64,000 bases of DNA from an uncultured Candidatus Melainabacteria bacterium (GTDB lineage Bacteria > Cyanobacteriota > Vampirovibrionia > Gastranaerophilales > Gastranaerophilaceae). The notes under the pieces are model-generated. The model was not told the DNA's origin, ran no database searches, and saw only the letters and a program-made list of their open reading frames with translations. This document shows, one piece after another, positions 9,602-18,642 of this stretch. The DNA lies in contig CANNUY010000006.1 in assembly GCA_947525005.1 (NCBI GenBank), positions 32,863-96,862 of the forward strand. Reading direction: 5' to 3'. Both the position numbers and the translations under genes were made by a program. Position 1 is the first letter of the stretch, and the number at the start of each line of letters is the position of its first letter.

Positions 9602-11179
9602 TTGAAAAAAATTCTTTCAATACTTTTAATAGTCCTACTTGGTTGCAATAATGTTTTTGCATTTAGCTTAGGTTCTAAATTTTCTAAAGAAGAATACCCT
9701 GATAGTGACAATGTTCAACCTTTAGTTAAATCAAAGATTACTCAAGATACAGTAATTGAAGGTAGTATTCAAAACAATATTGAAGTATCACTCGATGATT
9801 GTATAAAATTTGCACTTGGAAATAATCCTAAAATTCAAGCAGCTATTCAAGATGTGTTTGCATCAGATTATAGGGTAAAACAAGCGTGGTCAAGTTGGTT
9901 TCCACAGTTTTCTTGGCAAACAGGATATACAAGAATAAAACAACTTCAATTATCTGATGTTTTCAGAAGGAATCTGATTTATAACTACTATACGCTTGGT
10001 CAAATCTCAGTGTCTGAAATGCTATATGACTTTGGAGTAACACAAAACCAAGTAACAATAAGAAAACTTGAAAATGAACAATACAAGATTATGTTAACCT
10101 CAACAATCAATCAAGTTATCTGTGATGTAAAAAATGCCTATTATAATGTCCTTTATTCTTATGAACAGCTACGTGTAGCAGAAGAAATGGTTACAAGGTA
10201 TGATATGTTTTATAAACAAGCCAAAGCTTTCTACACAGCAGGAACAAGTCCTAAAGTTGATTTAACTATAGCTGAGGTAAACTTAAGTAATGCAAAACTA
10301 TCTTTAATAGAAGCTCAAAATTCACTTATGGTTGCAATGGCAACTTTAAACAACTCAATGGGTATGCCTTATTTCAATCAATATACAGTAAAAGATAAAC
10401 TAAGATATAATCCTTGTAGCCTTAGTTTAAATCAAGCAATAGAAGTTGCAAAAGAGGCTAGACCTGATTATAAATTATCTATTTCTAAAGTTGAAAGTGC
10501 AAGACAAAACCTTCAACTCACGAAAAAATCATGGTTTCCACAAATCTCAGTAGAAGGTCAGTATCAAATCGGTGGTAGGAGTTTTACTTCTAACTATGGT
10601 TATAATCTAGGTGGATATCTAAACTTCCCTACTATCAATGCAATGTTGATTAGAAATGAAATAAAAGAAGCTCGAACTCTTTATACAAGAGAAATCGCAA
10701 ACGCAACAAGCACACAAAACGATATTTATTTAGAAATTCAAACTGCTTATTATAATTTACTTGAAAAGAAAAATATGATTCCAGTAGCTACATTAACTGT
10801 AAAACAAGCGAAAGAAAACTATGAACTATCTTTTGGACGTTATAAATCTGGAGTGGGAAACCCTGTTGAACTTAAAGAAGCTCAACTTCAATATAAAGAT
10901 GCTCAACTAAATTATTATAATACTCTTTATCAATATAATACAGCTCGTGCGAACCTTGAAAAAGCAATCGGAAGAAATATCGTTGAAAACCAAATAACAA
11001 TAAATCTTGACCCTAAAAAAATAAAAAACGATAGAACTCAATTTAAAAAAGAAGTAAAACAAAACATTCACCAAGATTTGAATTCACAGACTAAAGAACC
11101 TGTATTAAAAGAGAAACAAACAAAGAAAAACAAAGAGAGAAAAAGCTATTTTAAACTACTTAAAGAAATAGGTGCTTAA
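9602..11179 (+). CDS. TolC-family outer membrane efflux channel
   Basis: Outer membrane factor with two OEP repeats: long Ala/Gln/Asn-rich helical hairpins at about residues 65-250 and 270-465. The C-terminal tail is Lys-rich. TTG start, directly after the pump's stop codon; AAGGAG lies 9 bases upstream. The signal peptide MKKILSILLIVLLGCNNVFA ends in LLGC, a good lipobox. The protein could therefore be lipidated like OprM, or alternatively be cut by signal peptidase I after VFA. It completes a tripartite RND system with the two upstream genes. Confidence 0.93.
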   Translation: MKKILSILLIVLLGCNNVFAFSLGSKFSKEEYPDSDNVQPLVKSKITQDTVIEGSIQNNIEVSLDDCIKFALGNNPKIQAAIQDVFASDYRVKQAWSSWFPQFSWQTGYTRIKQLQLSDVFRRNLIYNYYTLGQISVSEMLYDFGVTQNQVTIRKLENEQYKIMLTSTINQVICDVKNAYYNVLYSYEQLRVAEEMVTRYDMFYKQAKAFYTAGTSPKVDLTIAEVNLSNAKLSLIEAQNSLMVAMATLNNSMGMPYFNQYTVKDKLRYNPCSLSLNQAIEVAKEARPDYKLSISKVESARQNLQLTKKSWFPQISVEGQYQIGGRSFTSNYGYNLGGYLNFPTINAMLIRNEIKEARTLYTREIANATSTQNDIYLEIQTAYYNLLEKKNMIPVATLTVKQAKENYELSFGRYKSGVGNPVELKEAQLQYKDAQLNYYNTLYQYNTARANLEKAIGRNIVENQITINLDPKKIKNDRTQFKKEVKQNIHQDLNSQTKEPVLKEKQTKKNKERKSYFKLLKEIGA

Positions 11180-11256
11180 TAGTCGATAATAAATATTTGA
11201 ATATAAATTATATTTTTAATAAAATAAAATTATAGAATAGATAAAGAGGAAGCAAT

Positions 11257-12519
11257 ATGTTAGACATTAAACTAATTAGAGAAAATCCTGAAAAGATTAA
11301 CGAGTTATTAAAAAGAAGAAACCCTGAACTATCAATTGATTCAGTTATTGAAATTGATGTAGAAAGAAGAAAAATTCAATCAGAAGCTGATGAACTTAGA
11401 GCAACAAGAAAGTCTGAGTCACAAAAAATCGGTATTATGAAAAAGAATGGTGAAGATACAGAATCAATTCAAGCAGAAGTAAGAGAGCTTGGTGATAGAA
11501 TAAAAGTTTTGGAAGACAAACAAACTGAACTTGATGCAAAACAAAAAGATTTATTATTGCACATTCCAAACATTCCTGATGAATCAACTCCTATTGGTCC
11601 AACAGAAGACTACAACGTAGAAGTATACAGAAAAGGTGAACCTACAAAATTCAACTTTGAACCAAAGGCACATTGGGATATTTGCGAAGAAAAAAATATT
11701 GTAGATTTTGAACGTGGTGTTAAACTTTCACAATCAAGATTTACACTATATAGAGGTAAAGGTGCTAGACTTGAAAGAGCTATTATCAATTTCTTCTTAG
11801 ACCAACACACTGAAAACGAAGGCTATGAAGAAATTCTACCTCCATTTATGGCAAACAGTGCAACAATGACTGGTACAGGTCAATTACCTAAATTTGCTGA
11901 AGATATGTATAAATGTGTAGATGAAGATTTATACTTAATTCCAACAGCAGAAGTACCTGTTACAAATATTTATGCTAATGAAATCTTATCAGAATCTGAT
12001 TTACCAAAATATATGACAGCTTACACACCTTGTTTTAGACGTGAAGCAGGTTCTGCAGGAAAAGATACAAGAGGATTAATCAGAGTTCACCAATTCAATA
12101 AAGTTGAAATGGTAAAATTAACAACTCCTGAATCAAGTCCTGAAGAACACGAAAAACTAACTCTTGACGGTGAAAGAATGTTAGAAATGCTAGGACTTCC
12201 ATTTAGAAGAGTTGCACTTTGTACTTCTGATATAGGTTTCTCAGCAAACAAATGTTACGACTTAGAAGTTTGGTTACCATCATATAACAACTATAAAGAA
12301 ATCTCTAGTTGTTCAAATTACGGTGATTACCAAGCTAGACGTGCAAACATCAGATATCGTGACAAAGATGGTAAAGTTAGATTTGTTCACACAATCAATG
12401 GTTCTGGTCTTGCTGTAGGTAGAACATTTGCAGCTATTATTGAAAACTTCCAACAAGAAGACGGAAGTGTTGTAATCCCTGAAGTATTGAGAAAATACAC
12501 AGGATTTGATGTTTTATAA
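11257..12519 (+). CDS. serS: Seryl-tRNA synthetase
   Basis: Class II aminoacyl-tRNA synthetase of 420 aa that charges tRNA-Ser. It has an N-terminal coiled-coil tRNA-binding arm (about residues 30-100, Lys/Glu-rich). Motif 2 is in PCFRREAGSAGKDTRG and motif 3 in NGSGLAVGRTFAAI. The serine/zinc-independent active site layout is the standard bacterial one. The start has AGAGGAAG 5 bases upstream. An intrinsic terminator follows at 12542-12573. Confidence 0.98.
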   Translation: MLDIKLIRENPEKINELLKRRNPELSIDSVIEIDVERRKIQSEADELRATRKSESQKIGIMKKNGEDTESIQAEVRELGDRIKVLEDKQTELDAKQKDLLLHIPNIPDESTPIGPTEDYNVEVYRKGEPTKFNFEPKAHWDICEEKNIVDFERGVKLSQSRFTLYRGKGARLERAIINFFLDQHTENEGYEEILPPFMANSATMTGTGQLPKFAEDMYKCVDEDLYLIPTAEVPVTNIYANEILSESDLPKYMTAYTPCFRREAGSAGKDTRGLIRVHQFNKVEMVKLTTPESSPEEHEKLTLDGERMLEMLGLPFRRVALCTSDIGFSANKCYDLEVWLPSYNNYKEISSCSNYGDYQARRANIRYRDKDGKVRFVHTINGSGLAVGRTFAAIIENFQQEDGSVVIPEVLRKYTGFDVL

Positions 12520-12541
12520 TAAACATTTTATAAAAGCTAAC

Positions 12542-12573
12542 AAAAAAGAGTGTCAGTTATGGCACTCTTTTTT
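12542..12573 (+). terminator. Intrinsic terminator after serS
   Basis: Stem AAAAAAGAGTG / CACTCTTTTTT with a 10-base loop ends in a T run. It sits 22 bases after the serS stop. Its A-tract makes it symmetric, so it can also terminate the convergent minus-strand gene at 12599. Confidence 0.85.
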
Positions 12574-12598
12574 GTATTAATACATTTTTATCAAATAC

Positions 12599-13093
12599 CT
12601 ATTTTTCAGCTTTTGGATTTCTTATACCATAATATGTTACAGGAACAAAGAATTTGTCTTCTGATTTGTTTGTATAAACCTTATTTTGCATAACTCCAGC
12701 CATTTCTGATGGAATATATTTAGGTTCATAAAAATTCTCCATTCTCAATCGATATCCCATTTTACCGTCATATCTCATTCCAAAGCTATATACAGGTCTT
12801 GTATCAACCAAAACATCAGAATTTGAACGTCTTGCATTCTTATCAAGGTATTCAACTAATTTATCTTTATCATTTAACTTTTTATTAGATATCTCTAATG
12901 TATCCACCTTAATTCTTTCAGCAAATGTAGTATCAACATTGTTTAAAGCTGATTTAGTAAAAGAATCAACTCTTTCAATTATTGGATACTTCGTTACATT
13001 AGTAATTTGATGAATTGGTTCTCTTTTGCAGGCAGTCTGTGATAATGCCATAGTACCTGCAATAATTTTAGTAGCTATACTCTTAGTATTCAT
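12599..13093 (-). CDS. Small predicted lipoprotein, unknown function
   Basis: 164 aa. A short Lys-containing N-terminus and hydrophobic stretch end in a cysteine (ALSQTAC), an imperfect lipobox, so an exported, probably lipidated envelope protein is likely. The rest is soluble, with no motif I recognise; it has many charged residues and a Tyr/Phe-rich C-terminal half. ATG preceded by AGAGGA. It lies above the 95-aa gene's stop strand-wise and converges with serS. Confidence 0.7.
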   Translation of the reverse strand: MNTKSIATKIIAGTMALSQTACKREPIHQITNVTKYPIIERVDSFTKSALNNVDTTFAERIKVDTLEISNKKLNDKDKLVEYLDKNARRSNSDVLVDTRPVYSFGMRYDGKMGYRLRMENFYEPKYIPSEMAGVMQNKVYTNKSEDKFFVPVTYYGIRNPKAEK

Positions 13094-13159
13094 AATAAAT
13101 CCTCTTTTCTCTTATCAGATTTAAACGTTCCTAAAAATATTTTTTGCTACTAAAATCTC

Positions 13160-13447
13160 TTATTTTTGCTTTCCTCCTGGAACGCAAACTCCAAATTGAC
13201 AACTTGAATTATACTTAGTATCTTCATTTGTATCGTTTCTAAATTCTCTTAACTGATTAGGTATAGAACTATTGTCTTTTATTTCTAATCTTGCATTAGG
13301 CTCATCTCTTGAGAAATTTTTTGGAGTCGAATTATATGTAGGTCTAAACTCTTGCCTAAAAGTATTTGGATTATAGCCTTTTGCTATCATTTGAAAAAGA
13401 ACTATTATAAATAGAATTCCTAATATGTATAAAATTATTTTTTTCAT
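13160..13447 (-). CDS. Short single-pass membrane protein, unknown
   Basis: 95 aa: one N-terminal helix (ILYILGILFIIVLFQMIA) and then a polar Asn/Arg-rich tail ending CQFGVCVPGGKQK. The tail has a CX5C pair that could form a disulfide outside the cytoplasm. AGGTG lies 7 bases before the ATG. It is followed 66 bases later by the predicted lipoprotein gene on the same strand, so the two may be co-transcribed. No family recognised. Confidence 0.65.
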   Translation of the reverse strand: MKKIILYILGILFIIVLFQMIAKGYNPNTFRQEFRPTYNSTPKNFSRDEPNARLEIKDNSSIPNQLREFRNDTNEDTKYNSSCQFGVCVPGGKQK

Positions 13448-13513
13448 AAATCACACCTTTTAATATACTTTAACCGATTATAATGGACAATTATCCGACA
13501 AAGGGATAATAAA

Positions 13514-13642
13514 CGGAGTAAGTAGACGTGATAATATATGTTCGCACAGGTTATTCTCTTATTTCAAAAGTTATTTATTGCACACTCTGAATTGTTTATT
13601 TATGGATTGCCACAAATTTGCGATGCAAATTTTCGCAATGAC
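13514..13642. repeat. Degenerate REP-like repeat region
   Basis: Read on the minus strand, 13600-13642 begins GTCATTGCGA and ends GGCAATCCATA, continuing ATAAAT to about 13593. This is the same outer frame as the copy at 30138-30176. Between the arms lies a different insert with a perfect 8-bp palindrome (AAATTTGC/GCAAATTT). Upstream, AGTAGACGTGATAATAT at 13521-13537 resembles the arm at 30352. The region holds no gene. Confidence 0.6.
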
Positions 13643-13649
13643 TTTATAA

Positions 13650-14129
13650 TTATGACAAGAAGAAATTCTTATTAGGGATAGTCTTAAAGAAATTATTTTC
13701 AGCAGTTGTCTTAGCTGATTCAACAGGTTTAGTTTGAAAATTATAATTTCTTTTTCTTGAATTAACCATGTTTTTTGCAGCTTGTGTATTTAAAAATTTC
13801 AAAGTTTCTTTAACATTTGATTTTAAAGCCAAATGCTGAGCTATATTCGTACAAGCCACTTGCTCTGTATTCAACAACAAGGAATTATCAATATAGTCTC
13901 TAATAACGCTTTCACTAGCCTGATAATCAGCATATAAAGATGGAGTATCGGTTGCATACTCAACTTTTGTTTCTTTTGATGTTTTTGAGTCATCTGATTC
14001 AGTATCTTCAAACATCTTCAAAAAAGCACCACCATTACCACCACCATCTGCATTTGTTTGCATTTGGTTATTATTCTTCATTCCATACGGATCAATCTGT
14101 GAATAATTAGTCGTGTAAGAAACTACCAT
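13650..14129 (-). CDS. Orphan soluble protein, unknown
   Basis: 159 aa with no signal peptide or membrane helix. The N-terminal third is disordered and Asn/Gln/Gly-rich (QMQTNADGGGNGGAF). An acidic, Ser/Thr-rich patch follows, then a helical region of about 70 residues. GAGGG lies 7 bases before the ATG. Its composition resembles the orphan genes at 29120 and 29730. Nothing in it suggests an enzyme. Confidence 0.65.
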   Translation of the reverse strand: MVVSYTTNYSQIDPYGMKNNNQMQTNADGGGNGGAFLKMFEDTESDDSKTSKETKVEYATDTPSLYADYQASESVIRDYIDNSLLLNTEQVACTNIAQHLALKSNVKETLKFLNTQAAKNMVNSRKRNYNFQTKPVESAKTTAENNFFKTIPNKNFFLS

Positions 14130-14228
14130 AATTTTACCCTCTATTATCTTTATAATGATAATTACGGCAAAATCAACATGACTCTATAAATTATTCTTCA
14201 AAACTCATCTTAATAGACGAATTTAAAA

Positions 14229-14651
14229 TTAGCGTCTTACGTTTTTTATAATAATGTCAGATGCCCAAGGAACAAAACTATATTGTCCAATAAATGATGT
14301 TGCACACAAATATAACACAAATAAGTGCATAGCCCCTGAAACTAGTGAATATTTACCCAAAAACAATGGTGCATTGAAATAAAATAATACTTTCAAAACT
14401 AAAACATTAATAAACGGAATTATTGAAAGAACTTGTACCAACAATGACAATAAAACAGTCACCAACCAATATAAAATCACTAAGAAAAATGTCATAAATA
14501 TATGATATTGTAAAAAAGGAGTTAATCTTAATTTTCTCATTGCAACTAATAACAAATAAATAAACCCAACTAATCCATAAGTTAAATAGTTAAGGACTGC
14601 AACAATTCTTTCAAAAAGTGAATGATTATTAGAAGTTTGCGACAATCTCAT
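14229..14651 (-). CDS. Tic20-like multi-pass membrane protein
   Basis: 140 aa with about four hydrophobic segments. The stretch LNYLTYGLVGFIYLLL, followed by LTPFLQYHIFMTFFLVILYW, matches the pattern of cyanobacterial Tic20-family small membrane proteins (FLQYH region). ATG 14651 is chosen because AGGA precedes it; starting at 14714 would bury 60 more bases in the upstream TPR gene. It overlaps that gene by 23 bases, so the two are translationally coupled. Function in bacteria is not established. Confidence 0.7.
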   Translation of the reverse strand: MRLSQTSNNHSLFERIVAVLNYLTYGLVGFIYLLLVAMRKLRLTPFLQYHIFMTFFLVILYWLVTVLLSLLVQVLSIIPFINVLVLKVLFYFNAPLFLGKYSLVSGAMHLFVLYLCATSFIGQYSFVPWASDIIIKNVRR

Positions 14652-15714
14652 CTTTCCTGCTTTCTTCAATAAAATCTTCGACAACTTGTATATAAACAAG
14701 TTTAAACTCATCATTTTCTGGACTTAAACCAACAGCAGCTTTGTATGAATAAATTGAGCGTTCAATTTCATTATTCATATAATAAGTATTTGCTATCAAA
14801 ATATACAAATCTGGATCTAACTGAGTAATCTTCAAAGCTTCTTTGTACTGTTCTTCAGCCTCAGCAAACTTACGTTGATTTGAATACATATTACCTAACA
14901 AAATATATGCTTTTGGTTGTTCAGGGTCAACCTCAATGGCTTTTTTATAAAGGCTAATCGCTTCTTCATATTTACCAAAATCAGATTTTGAAATTGCATA
15001 ACAAATATATGCTCTATACAAACTATCTCCCTGTAATTGTAATGCTTTTTCAAAATAAGTATTAGCTCTGTTTTCATCTTTCATTAAAGAAAGTGTATTA
15101 GCTAAACAAAGTGCGACAGTTTGATTGTCAGGCTCTAAACTAAATACTTGACTATAATATTTAAAAGCGCCTTCATAATCAAATAATTTAAAACATACAT
15201 TACCTAAATCTACTAACGCTGTTAAATTTTGAGAATCTAACGATAGAGCCTTTTCATAATAAGCTTTAGCTTCGACATAGTCTTCAAAATCGTGATATAA
15301 AAGAGCGATTGAATTATAAATTTCTGGTTCATTTGAAATAAAATCTAAAGTTCTATTATACCAACGTAAAGCTTTTGAGAAGTTCTTCATCTCTGCATAT
15401 GTATTTGCTAAATTATAGTAAACCAAATAATTACTTGGATTTACAGACATAGCCTTTTCAAAATACTTTAATGCTTTTCTATACTCCTGTTGAAAGAAAT
15501 ATATACTACCAATATTCAATAAAGCCTGTTCATCTCTTGGGTCAATAGTCAAAAGTGTTTCATAAACAGAAATAACCTTATCATAATCCTCTTGCATAGC
15601 ATAATAACGTGCAAGCTCGTGGTAATTTTCTGTATTTTTTGGATCTCTTGCCATTGCAAGAACGACCTTTTGTATTGATTGTTTTATATCTTTTAATTCT
15701 TGAGTATCTTCCAT
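14629..15714 (-). CDS. Tetratricopeptide-repeat protein
   Basis: 361 aa made almost entirely of TPR units of 34 residues (for example ALLNIGSIYFFQQEYRKALKYFEKAM). I count roughly nine, spanning residues 20-340. There is no signal peptide, so it is a cytoplasmic scaffold. TPRs mediate protein-protein contact and the partner is unknown. It overlaps the Tic20-like gene, which suggests a shared job at the membrane (inference). TATGAT lies 11 bases before the ATG and AGGA lies 7 bases before it. Confidence 0.88.
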   Translation of the reverse strand: MEDTQELKDIKQSIQKVVLAMARDPKNTENYHELARYYAMQEDYDKVISVYETLLTIDPRDEQALLNIGSIYFFQQEYRKALKYFEKAMSVNPSNYLVYYNLANTYAEMKNFSKALRWYNRTLDFISNEPEIYNSIALLYHDFEDYVEAKAYYEKALSLDSQNLTALVDLGNVCFKLFDYEGAFKYYSQVFSLEPDNQTVALCLANTLSLMKDENRANTYFEKALQLQGDSLYRAYICYAISKSDFGKYEEAISLYKKAIEVDPEQPKAYILLGNMYSNQRKFAEAEEQYKEALKITQLDPDLYILIANTYYMNNEIERSIYSYKAAVGLSPENDEFKLVYIQVVEDFIEESRKDEIVANF

Positions 15715-15753
15715 ACCATTATCCTATCATATTTTAATAGATTACGCAAAGAT

Positions 15754-16146
15754 TTATTTGTATTCAGAGTATTCTTCAGACTCTTTCAACCATTCTTCTT
15801 CAGAAACACTAAATGCGTGATTCCAGAATTTTTCGATTGCATACATTTCTCTTTCTTCTTTATGAAGAATATGAACAACTACATCGCTGTAATCCAATAA
15901 ATTCCAACGATTTTTCATATCATTTTCAATTCTAACAGCCTGACGAGAGAACAATTCTCTCACTCTCAATTTTACAGCTTCTGTAAGAGCTTTAACCTGA
16001 GTGCTAGCATCTGCAGAACATATAACAAAATAATCTGCAAATGATGATACATTACTAATATTCAAAATTGTAATATCTTTACCTAATTTTTCATCTAATA
16101 TTCTAGCTATAACACAAGCTAATTTGTAAGAAGTAATTTCGCTCAT
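15754..16146 (-). CDS. rsfS: Ribosomal silencing factor RsfS (Iojap)
   Basis: 130 aa. Binds uL14 on the large subunit and blocks subunit joining under starvation. The family core is present: DITILNISNVSSFADYFVI, then DWLLDYSDVVVH-type residues seen here as RWNLLDYSDVVVHI. Its ATG overlaps the rpiB stop (TAATG), giving a two-gene operon, rather than the more usual position after nadD-yqeK. Confidence 0.95.
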   Translation of the reverse strand: MSEITSYKLACVIARILDEKLGKDITILNISNVSSFADYFVICSADASTQVKALTEAVKLRVRELFSRQAVRIENDMKNRWNLLDYSDVVVHILHKEEREMYAIEKFWNHAFSVSEEEWLKESEEYSEYK

Positions 16147-16592
16147 TATGCCCTTTCTTTTTCAATTTTTTCTATCAATTCTATTCTATGTTTGTGTCTT
16201 TCACCTTCAGAAAATGGTGTTTCTAACCAAATATCTACAATATCAAGAGCTAAGCCCTTACCTAAAACTCTTTCACCTAAACACAAAACATTAGAATCAT
16301 TGTGTTCTCTTGTCATTCTAGCAGAAAATGTATCAGAACATAATGCAGCTCTGATTCCATCATACTTGTTAGCTGCAATAGACATGCCAATACCTGTTCC
16401 ACAAACTAAAATACCTTTTACATTTTCTTCTAAAACCTTTTTAGTTAATGCTTTTGCAATATCTGGATAATCACAAGATACCAAAGTTTCAGTACCAACA
16501 TCAATTATTTCAACACCTTTTTCTTTTAAATGTTCTTTAATAACATTTTTTAAGTCATATCCACCGTGATCAGAACCAATAATAATTTTCAT
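16146..16592 (-). CDS. rpiB: Ribose-5-phosphate isomerase B
   Basis: RpiB/LacAB family, 148 aa. It interconverts ribose-5-P and ribulose-5-P in the non-oxidative pentose phosphate path. GSDHGGYDLK is at residues 6-15, the catalytic cysteine is C64 in CGTGIGMS, and the downstream NKYDGIRAALCSD and EHNDSNVL segments fit. ATG 16592 is preferred over GTG 16601 because AAGGTG lies 6 bases ahead of it and the family starts with MKI. Confidence 0.95.
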   Translation of the reverse strand: MKIIIGSDHGGYDLKNVIKEHLKEKGVEIIDVGTETLVSCDYPDIAKALTKKVLEENVKGILVCGTGIGMSIAANKYDGIRAALCSDTFSARMTREHNDSNVLCLGERVLGKGLALDIVDIWLETPFSEGERHKHRIELIEKIEKERA

Positions 16593-16726
16593 ATAAAACA
16601 CCTTTTCTTTTTTACCTTTCTATATTGTAACAAAAACTTAACATTTTTCAAGTTTTATTAAAGATTTTAACAAAACAATCCGTCATATATATTGTTAGTT
16701 AATAAGACAATAATGAGGTGAAGGGT

Positions 16727-16921
16727 ATGGACAAGTATTTTAACGTGGATACAGACGAAATGATGATAGAATTTTCTGAAATGACAGGATTTAATTTTGA
16801 TTCAGAAGCTTTTAAGGATATAAAACGAGAAGTGGGGGAGTACTCGAAGCAACCACTTACTTTTCTATATGGAAATTTTGATATGGTAGATTATCTACAT
16901 TCTCTAAGTCAAGGAGCTTAA
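16727..16921 (+). CDS. Small acidic protein, unknown
   Basis: 64 aa, acidic, Phe/Met/Asp-rich (NVDTDEMMIEFSEMTGFNF), with no membrane segment. The ATG at 16727 has a strong GAGGTGA five bases upstream; an in-frame GTG at 16718 lies within that site. It is followed one base later by a 79-aa coiled-coil gene, so the two form a mini-operon. No family recognised. Confidence 0.7.
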   Translation: MDKYFNVDTDEMMIEFSEMTGFNFDSEAFKDIKREVGEYSKQPLTFLYGNFDMVDYLHSLSQGA

Positions 16922-16922
16922 T

Positions 16923-17162
16923 ATGAACTCTAAAGATTTCTTTAAAACAAAAGGTTTTTCTCCTAGCTGGCTTGAAGATACTCAAACAAAAACTGAGAAA
17001 AACACTGATGAGCCTAAACAAGAACTAGTAGAACACAGAAAGGAGTTAAACACTCTACTAGCTGAACTTGAGGAGATAAAGTCAGAATTCAATAAGATTT
17101 CAGAAAAGAAGAAGAAACTTCAAGGCTTATTGAAATTTTATTCAAAGTTTGTTTTTAACTAA
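16923..17162 (+). CDS. Small coiled-coil protein, unknown
   Basis: 79 aa. After a short N-terminus containing FFKTKGFSPSWL, residues 30-70 form a charged heptad-like helix (LLAELEEIKSEFNKISEKKK). The segment resembles adaptor or chaperone coiled coils but has no diagnostic motif. It sits one base after the 64-aa gene and ahead of a terminator. A joint complex with its neighbour is plausible but inferred. Confidence 0.65.
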   Translation: MNSKDFFKTKGFSPSWLEDTQTKTEKNTDEPKQELVEHRKELNTLLAELEEIKSEFNKISEKKKKLQGLLKFYSKFVFN

Positions 17163-17185
17163 ATATTCAACTATTACATACAAAT

Positions 17186-17215
17186 AAAAAGAGGAACACA
17201 AAGTTCCTCTTTTTT
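17186..17215. terminator. Bidirectional intrinsic terminator
   Basis: Perfect stem AAAAAGAGGAAC / GTTCCTCTTTTT around the loop ACAAA, with A and T tracts on both sides. It lies between the convergent genes ending at 17162 (+) and 17237 (-) and can serve both. Confidence 0.9.
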
Positions 17216-17236
17216 ATTATAAAAACTTTCTAGAAA

Positions 17237-17440
17237 CTAGTCACTTTCTGCAATAACAGTTGCAACCAAATCACCATAACTGTTAAAACAGCCGTTTGTT
17301 TCTTCGACAATGTATTTTAATTCAGATTTACCTTCAATAGAAGCTTCTGCTTTATCCATCGCTTCATCATAATCTTTGAATTCACCAACCAAAGTTTTTG
17401 TTAAACTTTCATTTCCTTTTTGTGTATATACTTGAAACAT
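17237..17440 (-). CDS. Small orphan protein at the end of the nif operon
   Basis: 67 aa, acidic, one domain, with no Cys pair or metal motif (a single cysteine in NGCFNSYGD). ATG 17440 has GGAGGT four bases upstream, so it is certainly translated; the TTG at 17452 lies in that site. It starts 15 bases after the nifS stop. The operon position suggests a link to Fe-S assembly, but this is inference. I do not recognise the family. Confidence 0.7.
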   Translation of the reverse strand: MFQVYTQKGNESLTKTLVGEFKDYDEAMDKAEASIEGKSELKYIVEETNGCFNSYGDLVATVIAESD

Positions 17441-17454
17441 TATTACCTCCAAAC

Positions 17455-18642
17455 TTATCTTGATTTACGTAAATGTTCTAATTCTTCTTGATATGGAGAA
17501 ATTGCAACGATTTCACCAATAACTTTTCCTATATTATCTAGCACATAGTCGATTTCTTTTTCTGTAGTAAAACGGCTCAAACTAAATCTAATACTACCAT
17601 GTAATGAAGTAAACGGTGTTCCCATTGCTCGAAGAACATGACTTGGTTCAAGTGAACCAGAAGTACAAGCACTACCAGAACTTGCACAAACACCAATATC
17701 GCTCAAATGCAACAGTATAAGTTCACCTTCAACATATTCAAAACCTATATTTGTTGTATTTGGAACTCTATTTGAAATAGATGTGTTTAATCTTGCATTA
17801 AAAATATTCTTTAAAATACCTGTTTCTAATTTATCTCTAAGGCGTTTAACTTCTGAAAGTTCGTATTTCATATTATCCATAGCAAGCTCTGCAGCCTTAC
17901 CCATACCAACAATATAAGGAACATTTTCTGTACCAGCTCTATACCCACGTTCTTGATGACCACCATTAATCAAAGGTGGCAAAACAACGCTAGAATTTAC
18001 ATACAAAGCGCCAATGCCTTTTGGAGCATGGAATTTATGACCTGAAACACCTAACATATCAATATTTGTGTTTTTTACATCAATATTAATTTTACCTGCT
18101 GCTTGAACAGCATCTACAAAGAACAATGTTTCAGGATTTTTAGATTTAACAATCTCTCCTATTTCTTTAATCGGGAAAATTACACCTGTTTCATTGTTAG
18201 CCCACATAACCGAAACCAAAGCTGTATCAGGTGTGATTTTAGATTTCAATTCATCAAGTTCTAATTCTCCGTTTGAATTAACACCAATATAATCAACTTT
18301 ATATCCTTGTTTTTCAAGCATTTTATAGGTATTTAAGACACAAGGGTGTTCAACTTTTGTAGTTATAATATGCTTTTTATTTTTGTTATAAGAAACAGCA
18401 CCTTTAATTGCAGTATTAGCACTTTCTGAACCACAAGATGTAAAAACGATTTCTTTAGCGCTATTAGCACCTAAAAATTCTTTCATCGAATGTCTTGCAT
18501 CATCAATCGCCTTTGATGCATTAGTACTGAATTCATACATACTAGAAGGATTTGCATATTCATCTTTTAAATATGGCAACATAACCTCTAATACCTTATC
18601 ATCAACCCTTGTTGTTGCGTTATTATCTAAATATATAACCAT
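17455..18642 (-). CDS. nifS: Cysteine desulfurase, NifS/IscS type
   Basis: PLP enzyme that removes sulfur from cysteine and loads it as persulfide for Fe-S cluster building. The 395-aa protein has the PLP lysine K203 in SGHKFHAPKG and the catalytic cysteine C326 on the class I loop SSGSACTSG. YLDNNATT at the N-terminus is family-typical. The ATG overlaps the nifU stop (TAATG), so sulfur donor and scaffold are coupled. The NIF-type pairing with a three-domain NifU favours nifS over iscS. Confidence 0.95.
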   Translation of the reverse strand: MVIYLDNNATTRVDDKVLEVMLPYLKDEYANPSSMYEFSTNASKAIDDARHSMKEFLGANSAKEIVFTSCGSESANTAIKGAVSYNKNKKHIITTKVEHPCVLNTYKMLEKQGYKVDYIGVNSNGELELDELKSKITPDTALVSVMWANNETGVIFPIKEIGEIVKSKNPETLFFVDAVQAAGKINIDVKNTNIDMLGVSGHKFHAPKGIGALYVNSSVVLPPLINGGHQERGYRAGTENVPYIVGMGKAAELAMDNMKYELSEVKRLRDKLETGILKNIFNARLNTSISNRVPNTTNIGFEYVEGELILLHLSDIGVCASSGSACTSGSLEPSHVLRAMGTPFTSLHGSIRFSLSRFTTEKEIDYVLDNIGKVIGEIVAISPYQEELEHLRKSR

